From a bacterium (lineage in GTDB: Bacteria > Zixibacteria > MSB-5A5 > CAIYYT01), in NCBI GenBank assembly GCA_016708315.1, contig JADJGC010000003.1, positions 248,001 to 312,000 of the forward strand: 64,000 bases of DNA. Direction: 5' to 3'. Shown piece after piece: positions 8,844 to 17,881 of the stretch; the stretch's first letter is position 1; each line of letters begins with the position of its first letter. The notes under the pieces are model-generated. The model did no database searches. It saw only the letters and a program-made list of their open reading frames with translations, and was not told the DNA's origin. The position numbers and the translations under genes are program-made.

Positions 8844-9679
8844 TGAGATTTCCAATAGGTGACAGCCATGTTCACACCGATCATTCGGTCGATGCCAAGG
8901 GGACGGTGTACGAGTTCTGCCAGAAGGCGTTCGAGATGGGGCTCCACGAGATTACGTTTACAAACCATTATGAAATAATGCCTTCGCGAAAAGACCGAAT
9001 GGGATACTTCATGATTGGTGGTGAGAAGGTCCCTGCTGGACCGGATGCTGTCAAGAGAATGATCGAGGAATTGCGGGAGGCAGGAGAGCACTTCTTTCCC
9101 GCAGGACTGAAAGTCCGAGTCGGGCTTGAAGTAGGTTGGGATGTTAGCCTTTACGATAGGCTGGCCAAAGAGCTACGGGAGTTTGATCTGGATTTCATTA
9201 TTGGTTCGGTTCACGATATTGATGACGAACCGATTCTGGAGCGAGCCTATGCGCCGCAGTTTTTTCAAAGCCGGAAGATCGAAGACTGGATCGGGAAGTA
9301 CTTCAAAAAGGCCGAGGAGATTGCCGAGTCCGGACTATTTAATGTTATAGCCCATCTTGATGTCTATAAGCGCTATGGACTCGCAGTATACGGTGACGCC
9401 TTGCGAAATGCACATGAGCCGTATCTTGAGAGCCTGTTTACCAAAATGAAGGCGAACGATCTCGCGCTTGAGGTCAACACGTCGGGCATGCGGCACGGAA
9501 TCAACGAGTATTATCCATCGATTGCGATATTAAATGAAGCGCGTCGCGCTGAGGTATTTGTGAGCGGTCTTGGTTCGGATGCTCATGCTCCCGATCAACT
9601 GGCTTTGGATTTCGAGTCGGCGGTGGCGCTGGTCCCAGAAATCCTGCCGTGTGATCTTGAAGAAGGGTATGGCGTCTAA
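8843..9679 (+). CDS. PHP-domain phosphoesterase (histidinol-phosphatase HisJ-like)
   Basis: 278 aa from ATG 8843, which overlaps the preceding stop. The PHP metal motif DSHVHTDHS (His9, His11) starts the protein, and further metal ligands follow in TNHYE, GSVHDI, NVIAHLD and GSDAHAP. The length and pattern match HisJ-type histidinol phosphate phosphatases, but no other histidine gene is nearby, so a different phosphoester is possible. Confidence 0.8.
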   Translation: MRFPIGDSHVHTDHSVDAKGTVYEFCQKAFEMGLHEITFTNHYEIMPSRKDRMGYFMIGGEKVPAGPDAVKRMIEELREAGEHFFPAGLKVRVGLEVGWDVSLYDRLAKELREFDLDFIIGSVHDIDDEPILERAYAPQFFQSRKIEDWIGKYFKKAEEIAESGLFNVIAHLDVYKRYGLAVYGDALRNAHEPYLESLFTKMKANDLALEVNTSGMRHGINEYYPSIAILNEARRAEVFVSGLGSDAHAPDQLALDFESAVALVPEILPCDLEEGYGV

Positions 9680-10247
9680 ACTGTCGTGTGACTTCTATCG
9701 GCAGCCGACTCTTGATGTTGCCAAGACACTAATCGGGAAGAAGTTCGTACACCGAAACAGCAAGGGGAAACTATCCGGCAGAATTGTCGAAGTTGAAGCG
9801 TACATTGGCGAAGATGATCCTGCGTGCCATGCCCGATTTGGAATGACGGGGCGAAACAGCGTGATGTACGGTGACGGCGGACATCTCTATGTCTACTTCA
9901 TATACGGTATGTACAATATGCTGAATTTTGTTACCGAAGACGAGGGCGTACCCGCTGCTGTACTGATACGGGCAATTGAGCCACTGGAGGGGATCTCTGA
10001 GATGCAGGCTAATCGAGCGTGTATTGACGAGCGACAACTCTGTTCAGGTCCGGGGAAGTTGTGTCAGGCATTCGGGGTTAAGGTATCAGATACAGGAAAG
10101 AGCCTAACTGGCGCGGAGTTTTCCGTAGTCGATGATGGCATTCAACCTGGGCAAATAGTCGCCAGAACGCGAATTGGCATAAGGCAGGGACGCGATTTGT
10201 TGTGGCGATTTTATGATAGTGAAAGTAAATTCGTCTCCCGCAAGTAG
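9669..10247 (+). CDS. 3-methyladenine DNA glycosylase (AAG/MPG family)
   Basis: 192 aa from ATG 9669, which follows GAAGAAGGG and overlaps the previous gene by 11 bases; upstream in-frame sequence is the PHP gene read in another frame. The family blocks are clear: AKTLIGKKFVH, the catalytic Glu in VEVEAYIGEDDPACHA, GRNSVMY, HLYVYFIYGMYNMLNFV and SGPGKLCQAFGV. It would remove alkylated adenines in base-excision repair. Confidence 0.9.
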   Translation: MASKLSCDFYRQPTLDVAKTLIGKKFVHRNSKGKLSGRIVEVEAYIGEDDPACHARFGMTGRNSVMYGDGGHLYVYFIYGMYNMLNFVTEDEGVPAAVLIRAIEPLEGISEMQANRACIDERQLCSGPGKLCQAFGVKVSDTGKSLTGAEFSVVDDGIQPGQIVARTRIGIRQGRDLLWRFYDSESKFVSRK

Positions 10248-10255
10248 GAGGAATA

Positions 10256-11527
10256 ATGCAAGGTCAGATCAAGTCCAAAGACGTGCCGCTCTCTGTCTTT
10301 GAGAATGTGCTCAATCAGATCGACACGGCTGCTGCGTTGTTGAAGATCGATCCTGCCCTGGTTGAGATCATGAAGCAACCTCGGCGGAGTGTGATAGTCA
10401 AATTGCCGATTCAGATGGATGACGGGACATTCCAGGTCTTCACGGGATATCGCGTTCAACATTCTATTGTACGCGGGCCCGCAAAGGGTGGAATTCGATT
10501 TCATCCCAATGTTACCCTCGATGAAGTTCAGGCGCTTGCGAGTTGGATGACTTGGAAGTGCGCTGTGGTGAACATTCCGTTCGGAGGAGGCAAGGGCGGA
10601 ATCACCGTCGATCCCAAGAAGCTCTCGAAAGGTGAACTGGAGCGCCTGACGCGTCGCTATACAGCGGACCTGCTGGACGTTTTCGGTCCCAATTCGGATG
10701 TTCCGGCGCCTGATGTTAATACCAATGAACAGACCATGGCTTGGATCATGGATACGTATTCGATGCACGTTCGGCACACTGAAGCCGCCGTTGTGACCGG
10801 CAAACCGTTCTTGATCGGCGGATCACATGGACGCCGCGAAGCGACCGGCCGAGGTCTGATGCTGACGGTGCGAGAAGCGTACAAAGCGCTAGGGATGGAT
10901 ATCAAGAAAGCGACTGCTGCAGTTGTTGGCTTCGGTAATGTTGGGTCGATTGCGGCGGAGCTCTTGCATGGTATGGGCGTGAAGGTGCTGGCTGTTACGG
11001 ATGTCCTTGGCGGAGTGATGAACAGGGCAGGACTCGATATACCGCGTTTGATTGAGCACGCAAAAGCGACAGGCTCGGTTGTCGGCTTTCCTGGCACGAC
11101 ACCGATTAGCAATGAAGAAGCGGTAGCATTGGATGTCGAAATCCTGGTGCCGGCGGCTCTGGAGAATCTGATTACGGGAGAAAACGCGGATAGTGTCAAG
11201 GCTCGGATCGTCGCCGAGGGTGCGAATGGACCGACAATGCCGGAAGCAGACAAGATTCTCGAAAAGAAGGGTGTTTTCATCATTCCGGATATTCTCTGTA
11301 ATGCCGGCGGCGTGACTGTGTCATACTTTGAGTGGGTGCAGAATCGAATTGGATACTACTGGACGGAGGATGAGGTCAATCGTCGCCTTGAAATCGCGAT
11401 GGTGGCGGCCTTTAATGATGTTTATTCAGTTTCCGAGCAGTACAAAGTTAACATGCGCGTGGCGGCATTCATGTTAGGAATCAAGCGGGTAGTGGATGTG
11501 ATACTACTGCGCGGAGTTTACGCATAA
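10256..11527 (+). CDS. gdhA: glutamate dehydrogenase (Glu/Leu/Phe/Val dehydrogenase family)
   Basis: 423 aa, the usual length of the short hexameric GDH class. It interconverts glutamate and 2-oxoglutarate plus ammonia. Substrate and catalytic lysines are in GPAKGGIRFHP and MTWKCAVVNIPFGGGKGG; the Rossmann glycines are in GFGNVGS, and AEGANGPTMPEAD follows. The start has a perfect AGGAGG (10246-10251) at good spacing. A hairpin terminator follows at 11561. Confidence 0.93.
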   Translation: MQGQIKSKDVPLSVFENVLNQIDTAAALLKIDPALVEIMKQPRRSVIVKLPIQMDDGTFQVFTGYRVQHSIVRGPAKGGIRFHPNVTLDEVQALASWMTWKCAVVNIPFGGGKGGITVDPKKLSKGELERLTRRYTADLLDVFGPNSDVPAPDVNTNEQTMAWIMDTYSMHVRHTEAAVVTGKPFLIGGSHGRREATGRGLMLTVREAYKALGMDIKKATAAVVGFGNVGSIAAELLHGMGVKVLAVTDVLGGVMNRAGLDIPRLIEHAKATGSVVGFPGTTPISNEEAVALDVEILVPAALENLITGENADSVKARIVAEGANGPTMPEADKILEKKGVFIIPDILCNAGGVTVSYFEWVQNRIGYYWTEDEVNRRLEIAMVAAFNDVYSVSEQYKVNMRVAAFMLGIKRVVDVILLRGVYA

Positions 11528-11560
11528 TTCGTAACATGAGCGCGTTGATAGCGTTAATCT

Positions 11561-11594
11561 TGACGGCTGACCAAGTAGTTGGCCGTCATTTTTT
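11561..11594 (+). terminator. rho-independent terminator after gdhA
   Basis: TGACGGC (11561-11567) pairs with GCCGTCA (11582-11588), with an inner CCAA/TTGG pairing, followed by six T residues. Confidence 0.75.
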
Positions 11595-11650
11595 ATGGGG
11601 AACGAAAGGGTCGGAGTTCGTATTATATAGAGCGAAATGGAGGAGATAAC

Positions 11651-12295
11651 TTGATTGACTGGCAGCAGGCGCTAATTGGGCTGCCGATACTTTTTCTATC
11701 ATTGACGGTTCATGAATTTGCACACGCATGGGCGGCTAACAAACTGGGGGATCCGACGGCGCGATTGCTCGGCCGGATGAGCTTGAATCCGATTGTCCAC
11801 ATTGATCTGATGGGATTAGTAATGATGGTGGCTTCGGGATTTCGATTCGGCTGGGCGAAGCCGGTGCCGGTTAACCCTGCCAACTTCCGCAATTGGCGTC
11901 AAGGGATGCTTTGGGTTAGTCTGGCAGGACCGATTTCGAATATCATACTCGCGACTGGTGCCGCCGTGCTTTTTCGCCTCTTGCCGTTTGTAGGCATGGG
12001 CGAGCAGGATACAGCGCTTGCGTATCAAATGGTCTACATGATGATCTTCATCAATTGTGCGTTGGCGTTCTTCAATATGATCCCGCTTCCGCCACTCGAC
12101 GGATCGAAAGTGTTGATTGCGCTTCTGCCGCCGCAGTATGAGAATTTTGCCATAAGCCTTGAACGCTACGGCCCAATGGTACTTCTGGGGGTAATATTCC
12201 TTGGGTTCATCATGCCGATATCGCCGATCTGGACGATCATTGGTCCCTTTGTCAAAACAGCGGTGTGGCTTTACACCGGCTATCCACTGGCATAG
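11651..12295 (+). CDS. site-2-protease-like M50 zinc metallopeptidase
   Basis: 214 aa. I place the start at TTG 11651, seven bases after GGAGGAG-like sequence; the upstream in-frame extension runs through the gdhA terminator and is not protein-like. The zinc motif HEFAH is at residues 21-25 within the first membrane helix, and the second motif NMIPLPPLDG supplies the Asp ligand near residue 152. There is no PDZ domain. This small group of rhomboid-like intramembrane M50 proteases is widespread and mostly uncharacterised. Confidence 0.85.
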   Translation: MIDWQQALIGLPILFLSLTVHEFAHAWAANKLGDPTARLLGRMSLNPIVHIDLMGLVMMVASGFRFGWAKPVPVNPANFRNWRQGMLWVSLAGPISNIILATGAAVLFRLLPFVGMGEQDTALAYQMVYMMIFINCALAFFNMIPLPPLDGSKVLIALLPPQYENFAISLERYGPMVLLGVIFLGFIMPISPIWTIIGPFVKTAVWLYTGYPLA

Positions 12296-12298
12296 AAA

Positions 12299-13039
12299 TT
12301 GAATTGGCGACGACTCATCACGTTGATCGTTGGTCTTGCAATTGCGGTCGGCGGTTGTGCGGCACAGAGTACGTTACCGACAGGTCGAACTGCGATCGAT
12401 CAATATCGCGAGATTTCGACGCGACATGCGAGCGAGTTGAGAACATATGCGGCACTTTTGCGAGTCAAGCTCAAGCGCGATCGGCGAATCGATGATTTTC
12501 GCGTTGAGATTTTCAGCCGCAAGCAGGACGAGCTATCGCTGTATGTCCGGGGATTTCTGGGTTCGGCCGTTTTCAAAGCGGTTGTCAGGGGCAATGAACT
12601 TGAATGCTACTTCCCGAGAGAAAAGCGATATTTTCGAGGACTCGTCGACGATTTGGAATCGGGAGAATTGAGCGAATCGAAACATATCATCAACTTGTTG
12701 CTATCGTTCTATCGGGGAAGATACGAAATCTCCGACAGTGGAATGTGGATTACGCAGTTCAAGAAGGGCGGTAAGAATTTCCAGGTTAGAATGGTTGACT
12801 CGCTGCATGCTTTTCGGTTCGATTCGAAGTTGCGCGCTCAGGCAGGATTTCCAAATTTGCGTGCTCAGAACATCAAACTGGAGTCACGCGACCGGTCGTT
12901 TGTAGCCAATATCGAGATTCAGAACAGCAGTTTCAATCGCGAGATTCCTGATGAAAAGTTTGCTTTGGAGATACCGGAATCGTCAGTCGTGCTGACTCGC
13001 GAAGACCTCGCCAATTTGCTGACCGGACTTAGCCAATAG
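12299..13039 (+). CDS. putative outer-membrane lipoprotein, LolA/LolB-like or DUF4292-like
   Basis: 246 aa starting at TTG 12299, three bases after the M50 gene. A lipoprotein signal (basic start, hydrophobic stretch, VGGC with Cys20) is clear. The rest is rich in beta strand and resembles LolA/LolB-type lipid-binding folds (LRVKLKRDRR ... DELSLYVRGFLGSAVFK ... NELECYFPREKRYF). The family call is tentative. A role in lipoprotein or lipid handling would suit the msbA-like gene downstream, but this is inference. Confidence 0.6.
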   Translation: MNWRRLITLIVGLAIAVGGCAAQSTLPTGRTAIDQYREISTRHASELRTYAALLRVKLKRDRRIDDFRVEIFSRKQDELSLYVRGFLGSAVFKAVVRGNELECYFPREKRYFRGLVDDLESGELSESKHIINLLLSFYRGRYEISDSGMWITQFKKGGKNFQVRMVDSLHAFRFDSKLRAQAGFPNLRAQNIKLESRDRSFVANIEIQNSSFNREIPDEKFALEIPESSVVLTREDLANLLTGLSQ

Positions 13040-13080
13040 CCTACCGCCGGAAGTTGACATCGTTCGCCCGTCGCCTTAAC

Positions 13081-13110
13081 TTGCATTCTTAAGACTAAAT
13101 TGAGTATAAT
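13081..13110 (+). promoter_or_regulatory. sigma70-type promoter of the msbA-like gene, probably leaderless
   Basis: TTGCAT (13081-13086), 18 bases, TATAAT (13105-13110), then six bases (GACCGG) and the ATG at 13117. No Shine-Dalgarno is present between them. Confidence 0.6.
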
Positions 13111-13116
13111 GACCGG

Positions 13117-14997
13117 ATGATTCGTCGCCTTTATTCATATTTTCTACCATACCGCAAGCATCTGGCGGTGTCGTTGGCGTGCATTCTACTGTATAGCCTA
13201 ACGTCGGGAGCGCTGGTGTATCTGGCAAGCGCACTGCCGGGACTCCTATTCGGTTCGGGAATCGCGACACCAGCAGCAGATCCAGCCGTTAGCCTGAGTC
13301 TATTGGACGAATGGCGAGCGGAATTGAATCGAATCACGGCAGAATTACTGATGAGCGACGACCACGAAGCCAACTTGCGCAATTTGTGCTTTGCGTTGGT
13401 GATTATTACGCTGGCCAAAAACCTGTTCTTGTTCCTGCAGGGTTTCTTTACAGCGTACGTCGAGCAGGGAATAACCAAGCGATTTCGCGACCAGATTTAC
13501 GAACATCTTCAGAAACTATCACTGTCGTACTTTCACCGCAGCCGCACCGGTAACTTGATCTCGGTGACTATCAATGATGTCTCGAAGATTCATGAGACAC
13601 TGAATAACACGATCAATAACCTATTCCGCGACCCGCTGCAGATACTGGTGTTTCTGAGCATTATGGTGGCCGTCAGTTGGAAATTGACGCTGGTCACGAT
13701 TGTGGTGCTGACATTGATATTTCTTTCAATTTATCAGGTGGGAAAGCTGATTCGACGCTACAGCAAACGGGCGCAGGAGGCGATTTCGGACGTTTCCAGC
13801 ACATTGGAAGAGACAATCAACGCAATTCGAATTGTGCGTGCCTATGCTGCGGAGAATAGGGAGATCGGAAGATTCAGGGAGCGGACGCAGTACTATTTTC
13901 GGACTATGCTGAAGATCAATCGAGTGCGCCTCGTTTCGGGACCGATCAATGAGTTGTTGGGAGTCGCGGCAGTGGTGGTTGTTCTCTGGTGGGGAGGCCG
14001 CGAGGTATTCGGACACGGTTTGCTGCAAGCGAATGATCTAATGCTCTATGTACTCGCAATGTTTTCGATTATCGCGCCGGCGAAATCAGTGTCGAGCGTT
14101 CATGTCAAGATCAATGAAGGAATGGCGGCTGCGCAGCGAATTTTCGATCTGCTTGATACTGAACCTAAGGTTGTCGAGGCAGCAAAGCCGGTGGAGATCA
14201 AATCGTTTGAAAACGAAATTGTGTTCGACAAAGTTGGATTCGAATACAATACGGGCGAAGCGGTATTAAAGGAAATTAGCTTCAAAGTGAAGAAGGGGCA
14301 AATTGTGGCATTGGTTGGCGCATCCGGCAGCGGCAAATCGACACTGGTGGACTTGCTTTGCCGTTTCCACGACCCGAACAGCGGCTCGATTACGATAGAC
14401 GGACATCAACTTTCGGATATCTCGTTTGCATCACTACGCGGGTTGCTGGGCATTGTCACACAAGAGACAATACTGTTCAACGATAGCGTGAAGAACAACA
14501 TTGCCTATCCTGCAAGCAGCGTGGATGAAGAGCGATTGAAGCAGGCAGCCAAGGCAGCAAACGCATTCAATTTCGTGATGGAGATGCCCAACGGATTTGA
14601 CACTGTGATCGGCAATCGTGGTATGATGGTCTCAGGCGGAGAACGGCAGCGATTGGCGATCGCCAGAGCCTTGATGAAGGATCCAGAGATACTGATCTTT
14701 GATGAAGCGACTTCGGCGCTGGATACACATTCGGAGCGGTTGGTGCAGGAAGCTATTGATCACTTGATGAAAGGCCGAACGGCTATTGTGATCGCCCATC
14801 GGTTGTCGACGATACTCCATGCCGATTTGATCTTAGTGATGCAAGGCGGACACATTGTTGAGCGCGGGCGTCACGAAGAGTTGCTCCGGATGAACGGAGT
14901 ATACCGCCATTTGTATGATCTCCAATTTGAGAGGAACAATGCAGCAGAAGCTGGAGCGCAAGGCGCCGCGACTGGCGCGCTTCCTAAAAGAGATTGA
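13117..14997 (+). CDS. ABC exporter, MsbA-like lipid flippase (fused TM and ATPase domains)
   Basis: 626 aa. An N-terminal six-helix exporter domain (to about residue 345) is followed by an ATPase with Walker A GASGSGKST, a Q-loop in GIVTQETILF, signature VSGGERQRLA (V in place of the usual L), Walker B ILIFDEATSALD and a switch His in AHRLS. It is the half-transporter type that exports lipid A-core or other lipids. The first periplasmic loop is unusually long, about 50 residues. It heads a cluster of LPS-type glycosyltransferases, supporting an MsbA role. Confidence 0.85.
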   Translation: MIRRLYSYFLPYRKHLAVSLACILLYSLTSGALVYLASALPGLLFGSGIATPAADPAVSLSLLDEWRAELNRITAELLMSDDHEANLRNLCFALVIITLAKNLFLFLQGFFTAYVEQGITKRFRDQIYEHLQKLSLSYFHRSRTGNLISVTINDVSKIHETLNNTINNLFRDPLQILVFLSIMVAVSWKLTLVTIVVLTLIFLSIYQVGKLIRRYSKRAQEAISDVSSTLEETINAIRIVRAYAAENREIGRFRERTQYYFRTMLKINRVRLVSGPINELLGVAAVVVVLWWGGREVFGHGLLQANDLMLYVLAMFSIIAPAKSVSSVHVKINEGMAAAQRIFDLLDTEPKVVEAAKPVEIKSFENEIVFDKVGFEYNTGEAVLKEISFKVKKGQIVALVGASGSGKSTLVDLLCRFHDPNSGSITIDGHQLSDISFASLRGLLGIVTQETILFNDSVKNNIAYPASSVDEERLKQAAKAANAFNFVMEMPNGFDTVIGNRGMMVSGGERQRLAIARALMKDPEILIFDEATSALDTHSERLVQEAIDHLMKGRTAIVIAHRLSTILHADLILVMQGGHIVERGRHEELLRMNGVYRHLYDLQFERNNAAEAGAQGAATGALPKRD

Positions 14998-16111
14998 GAT
15001 ACAGTTCAAATGGCTGTTCATCTGGCTGTTTCTGAAAGTGCTGACAGGGCCAAGCCGGAGGCGGAACAAGCCACTCAATCCGCAATCCGTGAAAAGTGTT
15101 CTGATCCTGCGCCAGGACAAGATCGGCGACATGGTTGTCACACTGCCGACGATTCACACGCTTCGGTATCACCGCCGCGACATCTCGATCGGGGTGCTGG
15201 CATCGGCAGTGAACTACAAGATCATCGAGCATGATGCGGCAGTTGCCCGAGTACATATCTGGCGCAAGTCTCTTCCCAAGATCATCAAGACAGTGCGGGA
15301 AATCCGCAAATGCAACTACGATGCGGTAATCGATTTGATGACAGGAACGTCGGTAACTTCGCTGGTGATTGCGATGTTGTGCGCACCGCGAGCTTATCGG
15401 ATTGGAATCGCAAAAGAATCGTTCCGGAAGTATTATGACTACTACACCCTGGAAAAGATGAACCACGCTCACAAGTTGCATATTACTGAGATGTTTCGGG
15501 CGACCTTGGAACCACTGGGAATCAAGCTGGCCAACGGAGTCACCGAGTGCAAAATCGCGCTGAGCGAGAAACAACAAGAGCGTGGACGGCAGTTGGCTGA
15601 GCAGATTCGCGACCTTCGATTTGATGCTCTAATCATGCTCAATGTTTCCGCAGGTAAACTGGATAGGACATTGAGTTTTGATAAGTTTGTGAAGCTGGTA
15701 GGCGTGCTGTCCAGCAAATTTCCGCGACTGCAATTTCTGATTTCGTATGCTCCGAACGAGGAGCGCTTGGCGCGAACTGCGCTTGAAGCGGGCAGTGAGA
15801 ATGTGTCGCTTCTACCATCAGGTGTGTCGATTATGGAGTTGATCGCTCTGATGAACTACTTTCAGGCAGTCGTTTCAGTTGATACTTCGATTTGTCACAT
15901 CGCGGCCAACCTGAATGTGCCGTTACTGGCGATGTACAACGGCAACAATTTCAACTTCTCGCGCTGGTATCCCTATTCCAAGCGCGTCTGGATTGTACGT
16001 TCACCGGACTGGAAGAGTGTTGATGGTATTACCTTTGAGCAGCTCTCGGCGGCGGTAGACAATTTCATTTCTGATCTGTCATCGCTGTCAGTATTGAAGA
16101 AAGTCCAGTAG
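14939..16111 (+). CDS. glycosyltransferase family 9 (heptosyltransferase-like)
   Basis: About 390 aa from ATG 14939, which follows GAGAGGAAC. That start overlaps the exporter gene by 59 bases; no later start would keep the family N-terminus VLILRQDKIGDMVVTLPTI. An amphipathic/hydrophobic extension (WLFIWLFLK) before the Rossmann fold may attach it to the membrane. The C-terminal part has the GT9 features SVDTSICHIAANLNVPLLAMY. GT9 enzymes add heptose and similar sugars to the LPS inner core. Confidence 0.85.
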   Translation: MQQKLERKAPRLARFLKEIEIQFKWLFIWLFLKVLTGPSRRRNKPLNPQSVKSVLILRQDKIGDMVVTLPTIHTLRYHRRDISIGVLASAVNYKIIEHDAAVARVHIWRKSLPKIIKTVREIRKCNYDAVIDLMTGTSVTSLVIAMLCAPRAYRIGIAKESFRKYYDYYTLEKMNHAHKLHITEMFRATLEPLGIKLANGVTECKIALSEKQQERGRQLAEQIRDLRFDALIMLNVSAGKLDRTLSFDKFVKLVGVLSSKFPRLQFLISYAPNEERLARTALEAGSENVSLLPSGVSIMELIALMNYFQAVVSVDTSICHIAANLNVPLLAMYNGNNFNFSRWYPYSKRVWIVRSPDWKSVDGITFEQLSAAVDNFISDLSSLSVLKKVQ

Positions 16112-16115
16112 CGCA

Positions 16116-16853
16116 ATGCTATCGGTAATCATAATCACAAAGAATGAAGAGCAGAATCTTCGCCGATGTCTGGAGTCGGTGAGATTCGCTGACGAGATCA
16201 TTGTCAACGACTCGGGGTCGACTGACAAGACATTGGCGATTGCAGCCGAGTTTGGCTGCCGGACGATCACTTCGGCGTTTGCAGGATTTGGCGCTGCCAA
16301 GCAGATGGCGCTGGAGCAGGCAACCGGGGAGTGGGTACTTTCGATTGATGCAGACGAAGTAGTGGACGAGGAACTACGCAAAGGCATTTTGAGCTGCATT
16401 GAGAAGGGTGATCACGACGGCTGGCTGGTCAATCGCAAATCGGAATTCCTGGGGCGGTGGATAACGCATTCGGGTTGGTATCCGGATTATATCCTACGAT
16501 TGTTCCGGCGCGACAAGGCGCGATTTACACCGAATGAGGTACATGAGAAAGTGGACGTCAGTGGGTCAGTGGGAAGGGTAGAAGGGCACATCCTTCACTA
16601 TACTGATCCAAATATCTCTCACTACCTAACTAAGCTCGACAGGTACACCGCTCTGTCTGCAAAGATGTTGTTCGAAGCCGATAAGAAGTTTCGCTGGCAC
16701 TACCTAATAGTCAAGCCGATCGCTATTTGGGTGAAGATGTACATTCTCAAGCGCGGATTTCTCGATGGGATGGCAGGATTCATTTTGGCAGCGCTATCGT
16801 CGTTTCACGTCTTCTGCAAGTATGCCAAGCTGTGGGAATTGCGAAATCAATGA
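16116..16853 (+). CDS. glycosyltransferase family 2 (LPS core, WaaE/KdtX-like)
   Basis: 245 aa. GT-A fold with LSVIIITKNEEQNLRRCL at the start, VNDSGSTD for nucleotide binding, and SIDADEVVDEEL as the metal site. The arrangement resembles the WaaE/KdtX group that adds glucose to the LPS core. The stop overlaps the next start (ATGA). Confidence 0.85.
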   Translation: MLSVIIITKNEEQNLRRCLESVRFADEIIVNDSGSTDKTLAIAAEFGCRTITSAFAGFGAAKQMALEQATGEWVLSIDADEVVDEELRKGILSCIEKGDHDGWLVNRKSEFLGRWITHSGWYPDYILRLFRRDKARFTPNEVHEKVDVSGSVGRVEGHILHYTDPNISHYLTKLDRYTALSAKMLFEADKKFRWHYLIVKPIAIWVKMYILKRGFLDGMAGFILAALSSFHVFCKYAKLWELRNQ

Positions 16854-17879
16854 AGCGAGTGCTTTTATGCAGGACGGACGCCGTTGGTGACTTGATCCTG
16901 ACATTGCCGGTCGCCCGGTCGCTTAAGACGGTGCAACCTGAACTGGAGATCACCCTTTTGGCTGCGAAGTACACTGCGCCGCTATTGGCAGGTGAAGCGT
17001 ATCTCGATAACGTAGTTGCAATCTCCAATAGATCGCTGGAGAATCTTAACGAAGTGAACGCATTGGCTCGAGACCTGAAGCGGATGAATTTTGACGAGGC
17101 GGTGTTCTTCTATCCGCGGTTGTCATTGGCGTTGGCATTGTACTTGGCAAAGATTCCGATTCGAATCGGGACCAGTCGCCGCGCATACAGCTTCTTGTTA
17201 AACCGACGGGTCAAGTTGCATCGAAAAGACTCGGGCAAACATGAGCTGGATCTCAACTACGAATTGGTCGAAGGTTGTTACGGTAACTTGAAGCGCCTGG
17301 AACCGCAGATAACAGTCACTCCTGACGAGCAAGTGAATGCGAACCGATTGCTTGCCCAGGTGGGAATTGACGAAGGCGAGCACTATGTATTGATTCATCC
17401 TCTATCTCATGGTTCTGCGCCAAACTGGCCGGTTGAGCGATATGCGGAACTTGCCAGTAAACTTGCAGGCGTTGGCCACAAAGTGGTCGTGACCGGCTCT
17501 GCGCTCGAATCCAGCGATATTGCAGGATTCCTTTGGTAAACTTGGCGATAAGGTTGTGAATCTTGCTAGTCGGACCGACTTACCGCAACTCAAGGGAATC
17601 ATTAGGCGAGCGCGACTCGTTGTAAGCGGAAGTACCGGGCCGATCCATATCGCCGGGGCAGTTGGTACATTTGCAGTGGGGATTTATCCGCCAAAGTCGA
17701 CGCTTTCGCCAATGCGATGGGGACCGCGAGGAAGTGCAAACAAACTGTTCCTGCCAAGTGTAGATGATAGTAAGGGTGATGCGAATGCGCTGATGGCGAG
17801 TATCGCGATTGAGCCGGTAGCGGAATTCATCATATCGCATCTATCAGCCGATATCAAATCAAAAGCAAGCAGCGAGTAA
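16850..17879 (+). CDS. second family 9 glycosyltransferase, interrupted by a frameshift
   Basis: ATG 16850 overlaps the GT2 stop. The first part reads MKRVLLCRTDAVGDLILTLP, a GT9 N-terminus, to a TAA at 17537. The rest of the fold (NLASRTDLPQLKGIIRRARL, VSGSTGPIHIAGAVG) continues in the +1 frame to 17879. One extra base between about 17519 and 17536 restores a single protein of about 342 aa (for example dropping one C of TTCCTTTGG). Either a sequence error or a recent pseudogene. It would act in LPS core synthesis with its neighbours. Confidence 0.75.
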
Positions 17880-17881
17880 GA

